Origin: Arcobacter sp. LA11
Lineage (GTDB): Bacteria; Campylobacterota; Campylobacteria; Campylobacterales; Arcobacteraceae
DNA length: 64,000 nucleotides
Reading direction: 5' to 3'
Assembly: GCF_001895145.1 (NCBI RefSeq)
Contig: NZ_BDIR01000001.1
Span: 310,001 to 374,000 of the forward strand
Shown here: piece after piece, positions 35,659-44,793 of the stretch
Layout of the letters: the number at the start of each line of letters is the position of its first letter
How positions within the stretch are numbered: position 1 is the stretch's first letter
The notes under the pieces: generated by a model
Told to the model about the DNA's origin: nothing
Seen by the model: the letters and a program-made list of their open reading frames with translations, nothing else
Database searches by the model: none
Made by a program: the position numbers and the translations under genes

Positions 35659-37463
35659 ATCTTACTTCCTTTTTGAATTTCGTTTAATAGTGTAAAGAAT
35701 TCTTCTTTACTCATGTTTGATTGTTCTCTTTTTCTTCTATCTCTTAGTGCAATAGTTTGGTTTGCAACTTCATCATCACCAACAACTACAATCATTGGTA
35801 CTCTTTGTTTTTCAGCCATTCTAATTCTTTTGTTTAATGACTCATTCATATCAAAGATTTTAGAATCCATTTCTTCATATAAAAGTTCTTTTTGTAACTC
35901 TTTTGCGTACTCTACATGAGGCTCTGCAATTGGTACAAAAATTACTTGCGTAGGTGCAATCACAAATGGAAATTCTCCTGCACAGTGTTCAGTTAAGATT
36001 CCAATGAATCTTTCAAAAGAACCAAGAATTGCCCTATGAATCATAACTGGTTGTTCTTTTTGACCTTCAGCATTGATATATTCCATTTCAAAAGATGATG
36101 GTAAGTTCATATCAACTTGAACTGTACCACATTGCCATTTTCTTCCAATAGCATCTAAAATTTTAATATCAATTTTTGGACCATAAAATGCTCCTCCACC
36201 TTCATCAATACCATAAGGTAAATTTTCTGAATCCAGTGCTTCCATGATTCCTTTAGTTGTAGTTTCCCAAAACTCATCAGAACCAATAGCTTTTTTAGGT
36301 TTTGTTGAAACTTCCATTTCATATTTAAAATCAAATAGTTTCATTAATGAATCAACAAATTCAAGTACATCAATAATCACATCTTTAACTTGTGAAGGTA
36401 AACAGAAAATATGTGCGTCATCTTGAGTAAATTCTCTTACTCTAAATAGTCCATGCATTGCTCCACTTAACTCATGTCTATGTACAACACCATACTCAAA
36501 GAATTTCTTTGGTAAGTCTTTGTATGAAACTAAATCATTTTTAAAGATTTGAATATGACCAACACAATTCATTGGTTTGATACCATACTCTTGGTCATCA
36601 ATAGTTGTAAAGTACATATTTTCTTTATAGTTAGCGTAATGACCTGATTTAACCCATTGGTTAGCTTTTAGAATTTCAGGTCCTCGAACAGGCTCATAAC
36701 CTCTAATTCTATGCGCTTTGTATAAAAGTCTTTCTAGTTTTCCTCTAAGTCTTGCACCATTTGGAAGCCATAATGGAAGTCCTGCTCCAATGTCTTCATT
36801 AAATGCAAATAATTCTAACTCAGTTCCAAGTTTTCTATGGTCTCTTTTTTTAGCTTCTTCTAGCATTCTTACATAATCGTTTAATTCTTTTTTATCAAAG
36901 AATGCAATACCATAGATTCTAGTAATCATTTCATTTTCTTCATCACCACCAAGATATGCACCTGCAACTCTTGTTAGTTTAAATGCTCTAATCATTCTAG
37001 TATTTGGTAAGTGTGGCCCTCTACATAAATCTTCGAAGTCACCTTGCTTATACATAGTTAATGTATCATCGGTAATATTTTGTAAAACAGCTTGTTTTAA
37101 TTCATCATCAGCAAATTTTTCTAAGATTTCAGCTCTTGTAGTTTCATATCTTTCAATAGGAAGTTTTCTATTTGCTATCTCTTTCATCTTTTTTTCAATA
37201 GTAGTTAAATCATCATCAGAGATTTTTGCTTCTACTTTGAAGTCATAGTAGAAACCTTCTGTTACAACAGGTCCTACGAAAAATTTTGCATCTGGATATA
37301 ACTCTTTGATAGCTTGTGCCATCATATGAGCACATGAGTGTCTGAGTATTTCTAGAGACTCAGGCGAATTATCAGCTTTTACAACATCTCCTTGGATGTC
37401 TAAAGCTTCAGCAGTTTGAAGGTCATAGAGCTGACCATCATTTAATACACCAATTGGTTCCAA
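35655..37463 (-). CDS. thrS: Threonyl-tRNA synthetase
   Basis: The 602-aa class II synthetase charges tRNA-Thr. The editing domain has [10 protein letters not shown] (zinc/editing His motif). The catalytic core shows GPEILK, the zinc-binding Cys in IKPMNCVGH, and [11 protein letters not shown] (motif 3). The anticodon domain follows. It is shorter than the E. coli protein (642 aa) because the N-terminal TGS domain is missing, as in Campylobacter and Helicobacter. The start is TTG at 37463, with AAAGGAAAT just before. No T-box or other leader element is visible. Confidence 0.97.
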   Translation of the reverse strand: MEPIGVLNDGQLYDLQTAEALDIQGDVVKADNSPESLEILRHSCAHMMAQAIKELYPDAKFFVGPVVTEGFYYDFKVEAKISDDDLTTIEKKMKEIANRKLPIERYETTRAEILEKFADDELKQAVLQNITDDTLTMYKQGDFEDLCRGPHLPNTRMIRAFKLTRVAGAYLGGDEENEMITRIYGIAFFDKKELNDYVRMLEEAKKRDHRKLGTELELFAFNEDIGAGLPLWLPNGARLRGKLERLLYKAHRIRGYEPVRGPEILKANQWVKSGHYANYKENMYFTTIDDQEYGIKPMNCVGHIQIFKNDLVSYKDLPKKFFEYGVVHRHELSGAMHGLFRVREFTQDDAHIFCLPSQVKDVIIDVLEFVDSLMKLFDFKYEMEVSTKPKKAIGSDEFWETTTKGIMEALDSENLPYGIDEGGGAFYGPKIDIKILDAIGRKWQCGTVQVDMNLPSSFEMEYINAEGQKEQPVMIHRAILGSFERFIGILTEHCAGEFPFVIAPTQVIFVPIAEPHVEYAKELQKELLYEEMDSKIFDMNESLNKRIRMAEKQRVPMIVVVGDDEVANQTIALRDRRKREQSNMSKEEFFTLLNEIQKGSKI

Positions 37464-37574
37464 TAATTTCCTTTATAGTATAAGTTTTTTAAAAAAATTC
37501 ATTTATTTTATCGCAAATGCACTTAAATTTAAGGTTAAGTGTTATTTTTTAATTTAATTTTGTTAAAATGGTTT

Positions 37575-38099
37575 ATGATTTTAAACTTATCAAAGATAAA
37601 AACTGAAGCCTTGTTATTGTTTTGCAAAGATTTAATTGCATCATATAAAGATAGTGATGAAAAATTATTTGATGTAGACATTGAGATTGATAAGTATATT
37701 ACTACTATTTCAAATGATATGTATAAACAAATGAACAATGTAACTTTTCCTAATGATTATTATATGAAAAACAGAAAACACTATAGAATAAAAGCTGTTT
37801 TAGAAGCATATAATTTTATAAATAAAGAGTTGACAAAAGAATTTGAACAAAATGAAGATAGTGGAAAGCTTTTTAATCCTGCAATGCTTTATTTTTCACT
37901 TCTTGCTGTTTGGTTTAAAGAGTTAGATAAAGAAAGTAAGTCAAAAGAATATATTTATTTTACAATTTATCCATATGCAAATGTTTATGATAAATTATTA
38001 GTTAATATTAAAGATGAAAAATTTAAAAAATTAAATATATCGATGATTGAAATTGCAGAAAAAATAATTTATAGATTAGATAGAGTATCGTTTAAATAA
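37575..38099 (+). CDS. Hypothetical soluble protein
   Basis: From the ATG at 37575 the product is 174 aa, acidic and Lys-rich, with no signal peptide or membrane segment. An upstream GTG at 37539 would add 12 hydrophobic residues without a sensible ribosome spacing. I do not recognise the family. The middle part (FINKELTKEFEQNEDSG, then NPAMLYFSLLAVWFKEL) looks helical. It is divergent from thrS and convergent with the porin gene, sharing a two-way terminator with it. Confidence 0.6.
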   Translation: MILNLSKIKTEALLLFCKDLIASYKDSDEKLFDVDIEIDKYITTISNDMYKQMNNVTFPNDYYMKNRKHYRIKAVLEAYNFINKELTKEFEQNEDSGKLFNPAMLYFSLLAVWFKELDKESKSKEYIYFTIYPYANVYDKLLVNIKDEKFKKLNISMIEIAEKIIYRLDRVSFK

Positions 38100-38119
38100 A
38101 AAGAGGAAAACCTCTTTTT
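38098..38119. terminator. Bidirectional terminator between convergent genes
   Basis: AAAAAGAGG (38098-38106) pairs with CCTCTTTTT (38111-38119) around a 4-base loop. The A-rich left and T-rich right arms allow termination in both directions, for the hypothetical gene (plus) and the porin (minus). Confidence 0.85.
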
Positions 38120-38128
38120 ATTTATAGA

Positions 38129-39691
38129 TTAAAATCTATATCTCATATAAGCTGTGATATTTTGAGCTTCTTCAACTGCATTTGAAGCATTTGGATTTGA
38201 GAAATCCATTGGTGTTCCATAGTCTCCAAAAAATCCGTTACTTCCAGTGTAGTCATAATCAATTTTTGTAAATCTAAACGAAGTAGATAAAGCTTTTGTA
38301 AGTGGTTTATTATAATAAACTTCCCAAGCTGTACCACGTGCTGCAATTTTTGAACCAATTGCAGAATCTTCTCCATAACTCATTGATCTCCAGTATTTAG
38401 AACCTTTATTCCATTCAATTCCAAATCGTCCATCATCTGAGAATCCATCAGGCATATTTAATCCAATCCAATAAGAGTGACCTGTTTCAGAATCTGCTGA
38501 ACCTAACATCATTTCATTTTTATTTGGATCTGTCTTACTCATTGCGTACGATGCAAAGAAAATTGATTCATCTAAGAAATCAGAAATTCCATCTCCTATT
38601 CCCTCTGCTTTAAACATTGCTGTGAAAAATTGCATATCTCCAAACTCATAGAACTTACCGCTTTCATCAGCTGTAAATGGATCCCCATCTCTATTTTTAT
38701 TACCAATTAGATTCCATGCTTGTGCATAATTCATATGAACTGAATACTGTCCATTATCATATGGTACAAAAATTAATCCTGCCATATCAACATTTTCTGT
38801 AGTATCCTCATCTTCTATGTAGTCTAAACCATCTGAAGAAAATCTAAGTTTTGCATTTGTAAGACCTCTACCTGCACAAAATTTAAGCCACATACCTTCT
38901 ATACCAGTAAGTTTGTCTAAATCAAATCTTGCACTTGCTCCATCAAACTCAACATTTACAGTATGTGATAGTGCTGATTTTCTTTGCTGGTCAACTCTTA
39001 AGTTAATTCCTAAACCATCAGTAGAAGGACGTCTTCCTACAGAAGCAGTCCATGCGATATCTTCATTTCCAAAGAAAGAATCATTTCTATATAACCAGTA
39101 AGCTTCTTTTACTTTTAAAGAATTATCATTTGAGGCAGATTCATTTGTTACCCAATCAAATTGTGCGTTGTTTCCAGTTCCTCCAGCTTCAGTTATATCT
39201 GCTCTATTATCACCGAATACTTTGTTATAAGCTAAAGTTCCATAGAAGATAGAATTTTCATCTGCGGCATACTTCATTCCAAGTTGTAGTCTATTAGTTA
39301 ATAAAGAAGAGTTTTTTACTTTTTTCCCACTTCCTAATTTATATTCAAGAGCATCAATTTGTGTCCTAAAATCGACATTCCATTTTAGGTTGTCTCCTGC
39401 ACTTTTAGCCTTTGCAAGATTAGCTTTCTTTCCAATTTTGTTAACTTTTTTTTCTAGTTTTTTAAACCGTGCATCACTAGTAGTACTTGATGAGTTCCCC
39501 ATCATCTTTTCTAATGATACTTTATTTGCAGTTGATGTAGATTCTGTAGAGTTTAATTTTTTTTCTAATGCAGAAAGCTGAGCTTTTAAAGCTTCAATTT
39601 GCTTCATCATATCTGAATGTGTCACTTTAGCTGCGAAACTAGAAGTAGACAATGCAGCAATTGCAGTTAATGCAATTATTGACTTTTTCAT
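38129..39691 (-). CDS. DUF3373-family outer-membrane porin
   Basis: The 520-aa protein has a signal peptide (KKSIIALTAIAALSTSSFA) and a short coiled coil (about 28-50, MKQIEALKAQLSALEKKLN), as in S-layer-like and porin N-termini. The long beta-rich body has alternating hydrophobic strands and ends in Phe (AYMRYRF), the outer-membrane barrel signature. The features match DUF3373 porins, which are typical of Campylobacterota. The substrate is unknown. A TGAATAATCATT site lies about 70 bases upstream of the start. Confidence 0.85.
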   Translation of the reverse strand: MKKSIIALTAIAALSTSSFAAKVTHSDMMKQIEALKAQLSALEKKLNSTESTSTANKVSLEKMMGNSSSTTSDARFKKLEKKVNKIGKKANLAKAKSAGDNLKWNVDFRTQIDALEYKLGSGKKVKNSSLLTNRLQLGMKYAADENSIFYGTLAYNKVFGDNRADITEAGGTGNNAQFDWVTNESASNDNSLKVKEAYWLYRNDSFFGNEDIAWTASVGRRPSTDGLGINLRVDQQRKSALSHTVNVEFDGASARFDLDKLTGIEGMWLKFCAGRGLTNAKLRFSSDGLDYIEDEDTTENVDMAGLIFVPYDNGQYSVHMNYAQAWNLIGNKNRDGDPFTADESGKFYEFGDMQFFTAMFKAEGIGDGISDFLDESIFFASYAMSKTDPNKNEMMLGSADSETGHSYWIGLNMPDGFSDDGRFGIEWNKGSKYWRSMSYGEDSAIGSKIAARGTAWEVYYNKPLTKALSTSFRFTKIDYDYTGSNGFFGDYGTPMDFSNPNASNAVEEAQNITAYMRYRF

Positions 39692-39758
39692 TTAATTTCC
39701 TTTGTGTATTATAAGATTAAATTATTTTATAATAAATTTATTTAAGCTAATATTAAGT

Positions 39759-39772
39759 ATGAATAATCATTT
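39759..39772. promoter_or_regulatory. TGAATAATCATT site upstream of the porin gene
   Basis: ATGAATAATCATTT sits in the 225-base gap upstream of the porin. It shares a 12-base core with the sites before psrA and before the cytochrome b/c gene. The rest of the gap is AT-rich without other clear features. Confidence 0.35.
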
Positions 39773-39859
39773 ATAATAATAAATACAAGGTGGGCTTATA
39801 ATAGTTTTGTGAAAGTTATTTATGGAAGTTTAATATTATTAAATATAATAATACTAAAT

Positions 39860-39894
39860 AAAAAAGGCAATAAGAATATCTTATCGCCTTTTTT
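39860..39894 (-). terminator. Intrinsic terminator of the small periplasmic protein gene
   Basis: AAAAAAGGC-A-ATAAGA (39860-39875) pairs with TCTTAT-C-GCCTTTTTT (39879-39894) with one mismatch. The T-run is on the minus strand. It lies 23 bases after the stop of the gene at 39917. Confidence 0.85.
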
Positions 39895-39916
39895 GAGTTT
39901 TTAAATTTAGTTTAGA

Positions 39917-40237
39917 TTAACAAGATGGAACATTTCCAGAATCATTTGCATACTCATATGAGAAATCATAAATATGTTGCATCCATTTATCTTTAGCTTT
40001 ACTCTCATCTAATTTTGGACAAATTTTTAATAGTTCAGATTTTATTCCATCCACACCAATTGCTTCCCATTCATCTTGAGAGTGTTTTGCAGCAAATTTT
40101 GCTCCATTAAATCCACAAGCTTTTTTAAATTTTTTAATAAAAAGTTTTTGACCTTTTACAACATCTGCACTTGCTGTCGTACTTGCAACACCAAGAATTA
40201 AAGCACCAGCCAATGCTATTTTTAACAATTTTGTCAT
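39917..40237 (-). CDS. Small periplasmic protein, cytochrome-c-like without haem motif
   Basis: The 106-aa protein has a signal peptide (LLKIALAGALILGVASTTASA). The mature part starts DVVKGQKLFIKKFKKACGFNGAKFAAKH, here given only as a description of the KGQKLF and ACGFNGAKFA segments. These resemble the start of small c-type cytochromes, but no CxxCH is present. Three Cys remain (ACGF, KICP, and the last residue). Similar small proteins are, as I recall, widespread in Campylobacterota and often labelled cytochrome c. The true function is unknown. It has its own terminator. Confidence 0.65.
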   Translation of the reverse strand: MTKLLKIALAGALILGVASTTASADVVKGQKLFIKKFKKACGFNGAKFAAKHSQDEWEAIGVDGIKSELLKICPKLDESKAKDKWMQHIYDFSYEYANDSGNVPSC

Positions 40238-40328
40238 TATTCATCTCCATAATTTTTAATTCTGATATAATTATATCACATGTATATAAAAAAACTCTTA
40301 GAGTTTAATAAGAAAAAGTGAATTAATC

Positions 40329-41657
40329 GTGAAGTATTATTTGTTAAAAGAAATTGTTGGGTACCTTTCTGAAATAGCCCATAGTATCAAGCTTATAAAG
40401 AGAATTGATAATAATATAATTATAATAGAATTTAATAATAAGAACAGCTTATACTTTGATCTTTCAAAGGGAAATAGTTCTATATTCAAAAGAGAAGTTG
40501 AGGTTCGAGCAAAGAAGGAATTTAATGCTCCATTTGATGTTGTTTTACAAAAAAGATTTTATAACTCAAAAATTGAAAGTATAGAACTCTATAATAATGA
40601 CAAGATTATTAATATTAAAGTTAATTCATCCTCTTCTTATAAAAAACTTACAACTATATTACAGTTGGAATTTACTGGAAAACATACAAATATTATAATA
40701 TTAGATGAAAATAGAGTTATTCTTGAAGCTTTAAGACATATTGATGAATTTTCATCAAGCAGAGTTGTAAAAGTTGGAATAAAACTTGATGAAATATCAA
40801 AACAAAATTTTATTCCTAAAATTGAAAAAGTTGATGATATAGAAGAGTATTTATACAAAGTGTATAATGATATCGAATCAAAGAATATAGAAAATTATAA
40901 AAAACAAAAAATTACACAAGTTACAAAGAAGTTAAAGAAGTTAGAAAAAACTATATCTTTATTACCTAAAAAAGAAGAGTTGGAGGAAGAGTCAGATAAA
41001 TTGTATGAAAAAGCAAATCTGATATTAGGAAGTATTCATTTAATCAAACCTTATCAAAAATCTTTTATCACTTATAATTATGAAGGTAAAGAAATTGAAA
41101 TTAGTTTAAATCAGGAGATGTCTGCTTCTACATATTCTAATGATTTGTTTAAAAAAGCAAAAAGAGCTAAACATAAAGCACTTAATATTAAAATTGAAAA
41201 AGATAATTTAGAGGAAAAGTTAGAGTTTTTAAAAAGAATGGTACATAATCTTAAAAGCGCTAACTCTATTGATGAGATGGAATTCTTGTATCCAAAAAAG
41301 CAAAAGAATCAGACAAAAACAAAAAAGTCACAACAATATGAAAGTTTCTTCTTTGAAGGTTATAAGATTATGTTAGGAACAAGTGAAAGAGAAAATATAT
41401 ATTTATTGAAAAATTCAAAAGCAAGTGATTTTTGGTTCCATCTAAAAGATAGACCTTCTTCACATGTTATTGTGCAAAATTCTAAAAAAACTATACCAGA
41501 TAGGGTTATTGAAAAAGCAGCAAGTATTTGCGCAAAATTCTCATCAGATTATGGTGGAAATTATGAAGTAGATTATACCCAAAGAAGAAATGTAAAAATT
41601 CAAAGTGGAGCAAATGTTTTATATAATCCATATACAACTATTGGTATAAAAATTTAA
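40329..41657 (+). CDS. NFACT-domain protein (RqcH-like)
   Basis: The 442-aa protein belongs to the NFACT family (NEMF, Rqc2, RqcH, FbpA). The N-terminal half has the LTTILQLEFTGKHTNIIILD segment. The middle is a long coiled coil (about 190-325). The C-terminal NFACT-R domain shows DFWFHLKDRPSSHVIV and QRRNVKIQSGAN. Relatives bind stalled 50S subunits and add Ala tails in ribosome quality control. The start is GTG at 40329. It is shorter than B. subtilis RqcH (about 570 aa), in line with Campylobacterota members, so full activity is not certain. Confidence 0.85.
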   Translation: MKYYLLKEIVGYLSEIAHSIKLIKRIDNNIIIIEFNNKNSLYFDLSKGNSSIFKREVEVRAKKEFNAPFDVVLQKRFYNSKIESIELYNNDKIINIKVNSSSSYKKLTTILQLEFTGKHTNIIILDENRVILEALRHIDEFSSSRVVKVGIKLDEISKQNFIPKIEKVDDIEEYLYKVYNDIESKNIENYKKQKITQVTKKLKKLEKTISLLPKKEELEEESDKLYEKANLILGSIHLIKPYQKSFITYNYEGKEIEISLNQEMSASTYSNDLFKKAKRAKHKALNIKIEKDNLEEKLEFLKRMVHNLKSANSIDEMEFLYPKKQKNQTKTKKSQQYESFFFEGYKIMLGTSERENIYLLKNSKASDFWFHLKDRPSSHVIVQNSKKTIPDRVIEKAASICAKFSSDYGGNYEVDYTQRRNVKIQSGANVLYNPYTTIGIKI

Positions 41658-41675
41658 AAAAAAGCCAAGTTTTAG

Positions 41676-41681
41676 TATAAT
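41676..41681 (+). promoter_or_regulatory. -10 element before cdsA
   Basis: TATAAT preceded by a T-rich stretch (TTTTAG) lies 31 bases before the cdsA ATG. This is the usual look of a Campylobacterota sigma-70 promoter, where the -35 box is weak. Confidence 0.5.
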
Positions 41682-41711
41682 CATACTTCATACCAAAAAA
41701 TTAGGCTTAAT

Positions 41712-42470
41712 ATGAAAGAAATCATTAAATCAAGTTCTACGCGGATTAAAACTGGGATTGCTTTAATAGTAGCAGTTTTATTAATAGGTTATATTGACTC
41801 ATTTTTCTTAATGTGGTTATTCTTTGGAGGATTATTAGTTGTAGCAATTAGTGAATCTCAAAAGTTATATAAAACAGAAATAGATTCTATTTATTTATAT
41901 ACAGGAGTCCTTTGGTTTGCAGCTTATTTTTACCCTAATCCTGAAGACTTAATATTTGTTATTGCAGTTATCTATGCTTCTGTTTTAGCTTATACAAAAA
42001 ATTTAGATAAAAAAATATTTTTACCTCTTCTTTATCCAACAGCATCATTTTTATTCTTATTAACATTATATGTTGAATATGGTGTTATGTCTTTATTATG
42101 GCTTCTTGTAATTGTAGCAGGTGCTGATATTGGTGCATATTTTGTAGGTCGAGGAATGGGAAAAACAAAGTTTTGTGAAACAAGTCCGAATAAAACAATA
42201 GAAGGTGTTGCTGGTGGTTTACTCTTTGCGACTATATTTGGAGTCTTTTTTGCAATAGATAATATCTCAACTATTGGTGCTATTGTAATCTCTTTAGTAG
42301 TAGCTTTAGCTTCTGTCTTTGGTGACCTTTTTGAATCTTATTTAAAAAGAGAAGCAGATGTAAAAGATAGTGGAGACATTCTTCCAGGACATGGTGGGAT
42401 ATTGGATAGAACTGACGGGTACCTTTTTGGTGGTATCATTATGTTAGTTCTTTTACGAGCAATAATGTGA
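41712..42470 (+). CDS. cdsA: Phosphatidate cytidylyltransferase
   Basis: The 252-aa membrane enzyme makes CDP-diacylglycerol, the precursor of all phospholipids, from phosphatidate and CTP. It has about seven hydrophobic helices. Near the C-terminus is the family signature SVFGDLFESYLKREADVKDSG followed by LPGHGGILDRTDG. Its stop overlaps the dxr start (GTGA), so translation is coupled. Confidence 0.95.
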   Translation: MKEIIKSSSTRIKTGIALIVAVLLIGYIDSFFLMWLFFGGLLVVAISESQKLYKTEIDSIYLYTGVLWFAAYFYPNPEDLIFVIAVIYASVLAYTKNLDKKIFLPLLYPTASFLFLLTLYVEYGVMSLLWLLVIVAGADIGAYFVGRGMGKTKFCETSPNKTIEGVAGGLLFATIFGVFFAIDNISTIGAIVISLVVALASVFGDLFESYLKREADVKDSGDILPGHGGILDRTDGYLFGGIIMLVLLRAIM

Positions 42471-43534
42471 TTATATTAGGAAGTACTGGTTCTATTGGAG
42501 TAAATACTTTAAATGTTGCCAGAAAGTTTGATTTAAATGTTGAAGTTCTAGTTGCTGGAACTAATATTAAGCTTCTTAATGAACAGATTAAAGAATTCAA
42601 TCCTAAAAAAGTTGTAATAGCAAATAAAGAAGATATTTCAAATGTAAATCATCTTAATGTATCTTCTGGTGAAGATGAGATTTTAAATGCAATTGAAGAG
42701 TCAACTTCTCAAACAGTTGTTAACTCTTTAGTTGGCTTTTTAGGTTTAAAACCCACTTTAAAAGCAATTGAATGTGGAAAGAAAATTGCACTTGCAAATA
42801 AAGAATCTTTAGTTGTTGCTGGAAAATTTATTGACCAAAGTAAACTAAGACCAATAGATTCAGAGCATTTTGGACTTTGGTATTTAGTTCAAGATAAAAA
42901 AATAAATTCTATGACTATAACTGCTAGTGGGGGTTCTTTTAGAGATTATCCATTGGATAAACTTAAAAATGTATCTATTAAAGAAGCTTTAAACCATCCA
43001 AATTGGTCTATGGGAAATAAAATTACAATAGATAGTGCAACAATGACAAATAAGATGTTTGAACTTGTAGAAGCTGCTTGGCTTTTTGATACAAACAAAC
43101 TTGATGCAATAATTGAAACAAAATCATTGATTCATGCACTTATTAATTTTGAAGATGGAAGTAGTACAGCACATATAGCAAATGCTTCAATGCAACTTCC
43201 AATTGCATATGCAATTTTAGGAAAGTGTGATGAACAGATTTTAAAACCTGTTGATTTATTAGAAGTTGGAAATTTAGAGTTTAAAAAAATAGAATCAAGT
43301 AGATATCCAATCTGGGATATAAAAGATGAGGTATTAAATAATCTTGATTTAGGAGTTGTTTTAAATGCAGCAAATGAAGTTGCAGTTTCAAAGTTTTTAA
43401 ATTCACAAATAGGATTTTTAGATATATCAAAAATAAGCCTAGATGCTTTAAATAAATTTAATAATGTAAGTGCAAAAACTATAGATGATATATTTGAAAT
43501 AGATAAAGAAGTGAGGGCTTATTGTGGAACTTGA
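42467..43534 (+). CDS. dxr: 1-deoxy-D-xylulose 5-phosphate reductoisomerase
   Basis: The 355-aa enzyme is the second step of the MEP isoprenoid route. It shows the NADPH motif LGSTGSIGVNTL at the very start, ANKESLVVAG, the metal ligands in IDSEH, ASGGSFRD, and the HPNWSMGNKITIDSATMTNK substrate segment. The start is GTG at 42467; the only nearby ATG is out of frame. It follows cdsA directly, a common gene pair. Confidence 0.96.
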   Translation: MIILGSTGSIGVNTLNVARKFDLNVEVLVAGTNIKLLNEQIKEFNPKKVVIANKEDISNVNHLNVSSGEDEILNAIEESTSQTVVNSLVGFLGLKPTLKAIECGKKIALANKESLVVAGKFIDQSKLRPIDSEHFGLWYLVQDKKINSMTITASGGSFRDYPLDKLKNVSIKEALNHPNWSMGNKITIDSATMTNKMFELVEAAWLFDTNKLDAIIETKSLIHALINFEDGSSTAHIANASMQLPIAYAILGKCDEQILKPVDLLEVGNLEFKKIESSRYPIWDIKDEVLNNLDLGVVLNAANEVAVSKFLNSQIGFLDISKISLDALNKFNNVSAKTIDDIFEIDKEVRAYCGT

Positions 43535-43805
43535 TTTGTTTATACCCTTTGCAATACTTATTGTTTTAGTAGTTTATTTTATATATTCTAGAAGTAAGTT
43601 TGAAAAAGAGATAGTAGACTTATATGAAAAGAAATTTGATGAATGGAAAGAAAATTCTGATTTAACAGTTTCAAATGAAAAAAAAGTTTGTAAAGAGTTA
43701 GTTGGATTAGTTTATAAAGAAGAGTATAATATAAGTATAGAGTTATTAGATGATAGTGTAAGTTCACCCTTACAAAGAGGTAAATTTTCAATAAAGGATA
43801 AATAA
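43524..43805 (+). CDS. Hypothetical small membrane-anchored protein
   Basis: The 93-aa protein starts with a GTG at 43524, overlapping dxr by 11 bases, with GAGGG 8 bases upstream. One membrane segment (about 6-22) is followed by a cytoplasmic charged helix and a short domain. I do not recognise it. Its stop overlaps the start of the DUF1566 gene by one base, so it is part of the same operon. Confidence 0.6.
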   Translation: MELDLFIPFAILIVLVVYFIYSRSKFEKEIVDLYEKKFDEWKENSDLTVSNEKKVCKELVGLVYKEEYNISIELLDDSVSSPLQRGKFSIKDK

Positions 43806-44233
43806 TGAAATATTTAATCCTACTTGTACTATTTTTATCTTTTTCTATAGCGAATGATTTTAGAAGAAGTGGAAAAGATGCTGTAGTTGATACTAAAAAT
43901 AAGCTAATGTGGATTGATAATATATCTGTAGTAAAGACTTTACGAACTCATGAAGAAGCAACTTTTTATTGCGAAAACTTAAGTTTTCTAGGATTTACAA
44001 ATTGGAGAATTCCAAAAATTGAAGAGTTTGAATTTATTGTTGATAAGAAAAATGAAAAAAATTATATAAATAAAACTTTTAGATTTAATGTTCCTGATGG
44101 GTATTGGGCCCAAAAAGCTCACTGGCGAACACTTTGGTTTTATGCAGATTATATGCATTTTGTAAGTGGAACACCATATTATGATAGTAGACATAAAAAT
44201 AAATATGTTAGATGTGTAAGAGATATAAGGTAA
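43805..44233 (+). CDS. DUF1566 (Lcl C-terminal domain) secreted protein
   Basis: The 142-aa protein has a signal peptide (KYLILLVLFLSFSIA) and a single DUF1566/Lcl domain, recognised by KLMWIDN, FTNWRIPKIEEFEFIVD, and the closing NKYVRCVRDIR. The domain is found in lipoproteins and surface proteins and resembles C-type-lectin-like folds; its ligand is unknown. Two Cys (FYCENL and VRCVRD) may form a disulfide. Confidence 0.82.
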   Translation: MKYLILLVLFLSFSIANDFRRSGKDAVVDTKNKLMWIDNISVVKTLRTHEEATFYCENLSFLGFTNWRIPKIEEFEFIVDKKNEKNYINKTFRFNVPDGYWAQKAHWRTLWFYADYMHFVSGTPYYDSRHKNKYVRCVRDIR

Positions 44234-44241
44234 AGTAGATA

Positions 44242-44793
44242 ATGAGTAAAAGAGTTTTAGTATTACATGGATTAGGTGGTAGTGATTACCCACATTGGCA
44301 GGCACATTTAACAGCAGATTTAATAAAACAAAATACAGTAGTATCTTTTCCTGCAATGCCTAATAGAGATAATCCTACTTTAAAAGAGTGGAAAGAGTTT
44401 TTAAAAAATGAAATAGAGCACTTTAAACCTACTGTTATAGTTTGTCACTCTTTGGCAAATCTTTTATGGTTTCATATTTGTGATGAGTTAGATATAAAGT
44501 TAGATAAATTGATGATGGTTGCCCCTGTACGGAATGAAGAATTAGAAGAAGCAAAAACATTTTTCCCTTATCCTCTCCCAAATGATTTAAAATCAAAAGA
44601 AGTAATTATTGCAGCTTCAACAAATGATCCATATATGAATGTAGAAGAGGCAATAAGATTACAAAGTAAACTTGGTGTTGGTATGAAACTTTTAGAAGAA
44701 GCTGGACATATAAACGCAGATTCAGGTTATGGAAAACTAGAATGTGCACTTGATTGGATAAATCGAGAAGAAGAGTGTGAGGAAAATGCTTAA
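44242..44793 (+). CDS. RBBP9/YdeN-type alpha/beta hydrolase
   Basis: The 183-aa soluble serine hydrolase has LHGLGGSDYPHWQ at the start, the nucleophile in VCHSLANLL (Ser near 75), the acid in ASTNDPYM and the catalytic His in EEAGHINADSGYG. This is the compact RBBP9 fold of about 180-190 residues, without lid. The substrate is unknown. It lies 8 bases after the DUF1566 gene and ends directly at the tsaD start. Confidence 0.88.
   Translation: MSKRVLVLHGLGGSDYPHWQAHLTADLIKQNTVVSFPAMPNRDNPTLKEWKEFLKNEIEHFKPTVIVCHSLANLLWFHICDELDIKLDKLMMVAPVRNEELEEAKTFFPYPLPNDLKSKEVIIAASTNDPYMNVEEAIRLQSKLGVGMKLLEEAGHINADSGYGKLECALDWINREEECEENA

Noticed and set aside
37464-37538. Possible T-box or attenuator before thrS
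   Set aside because: The gap is only about 75 bases, without specifier loop or terminator structure.
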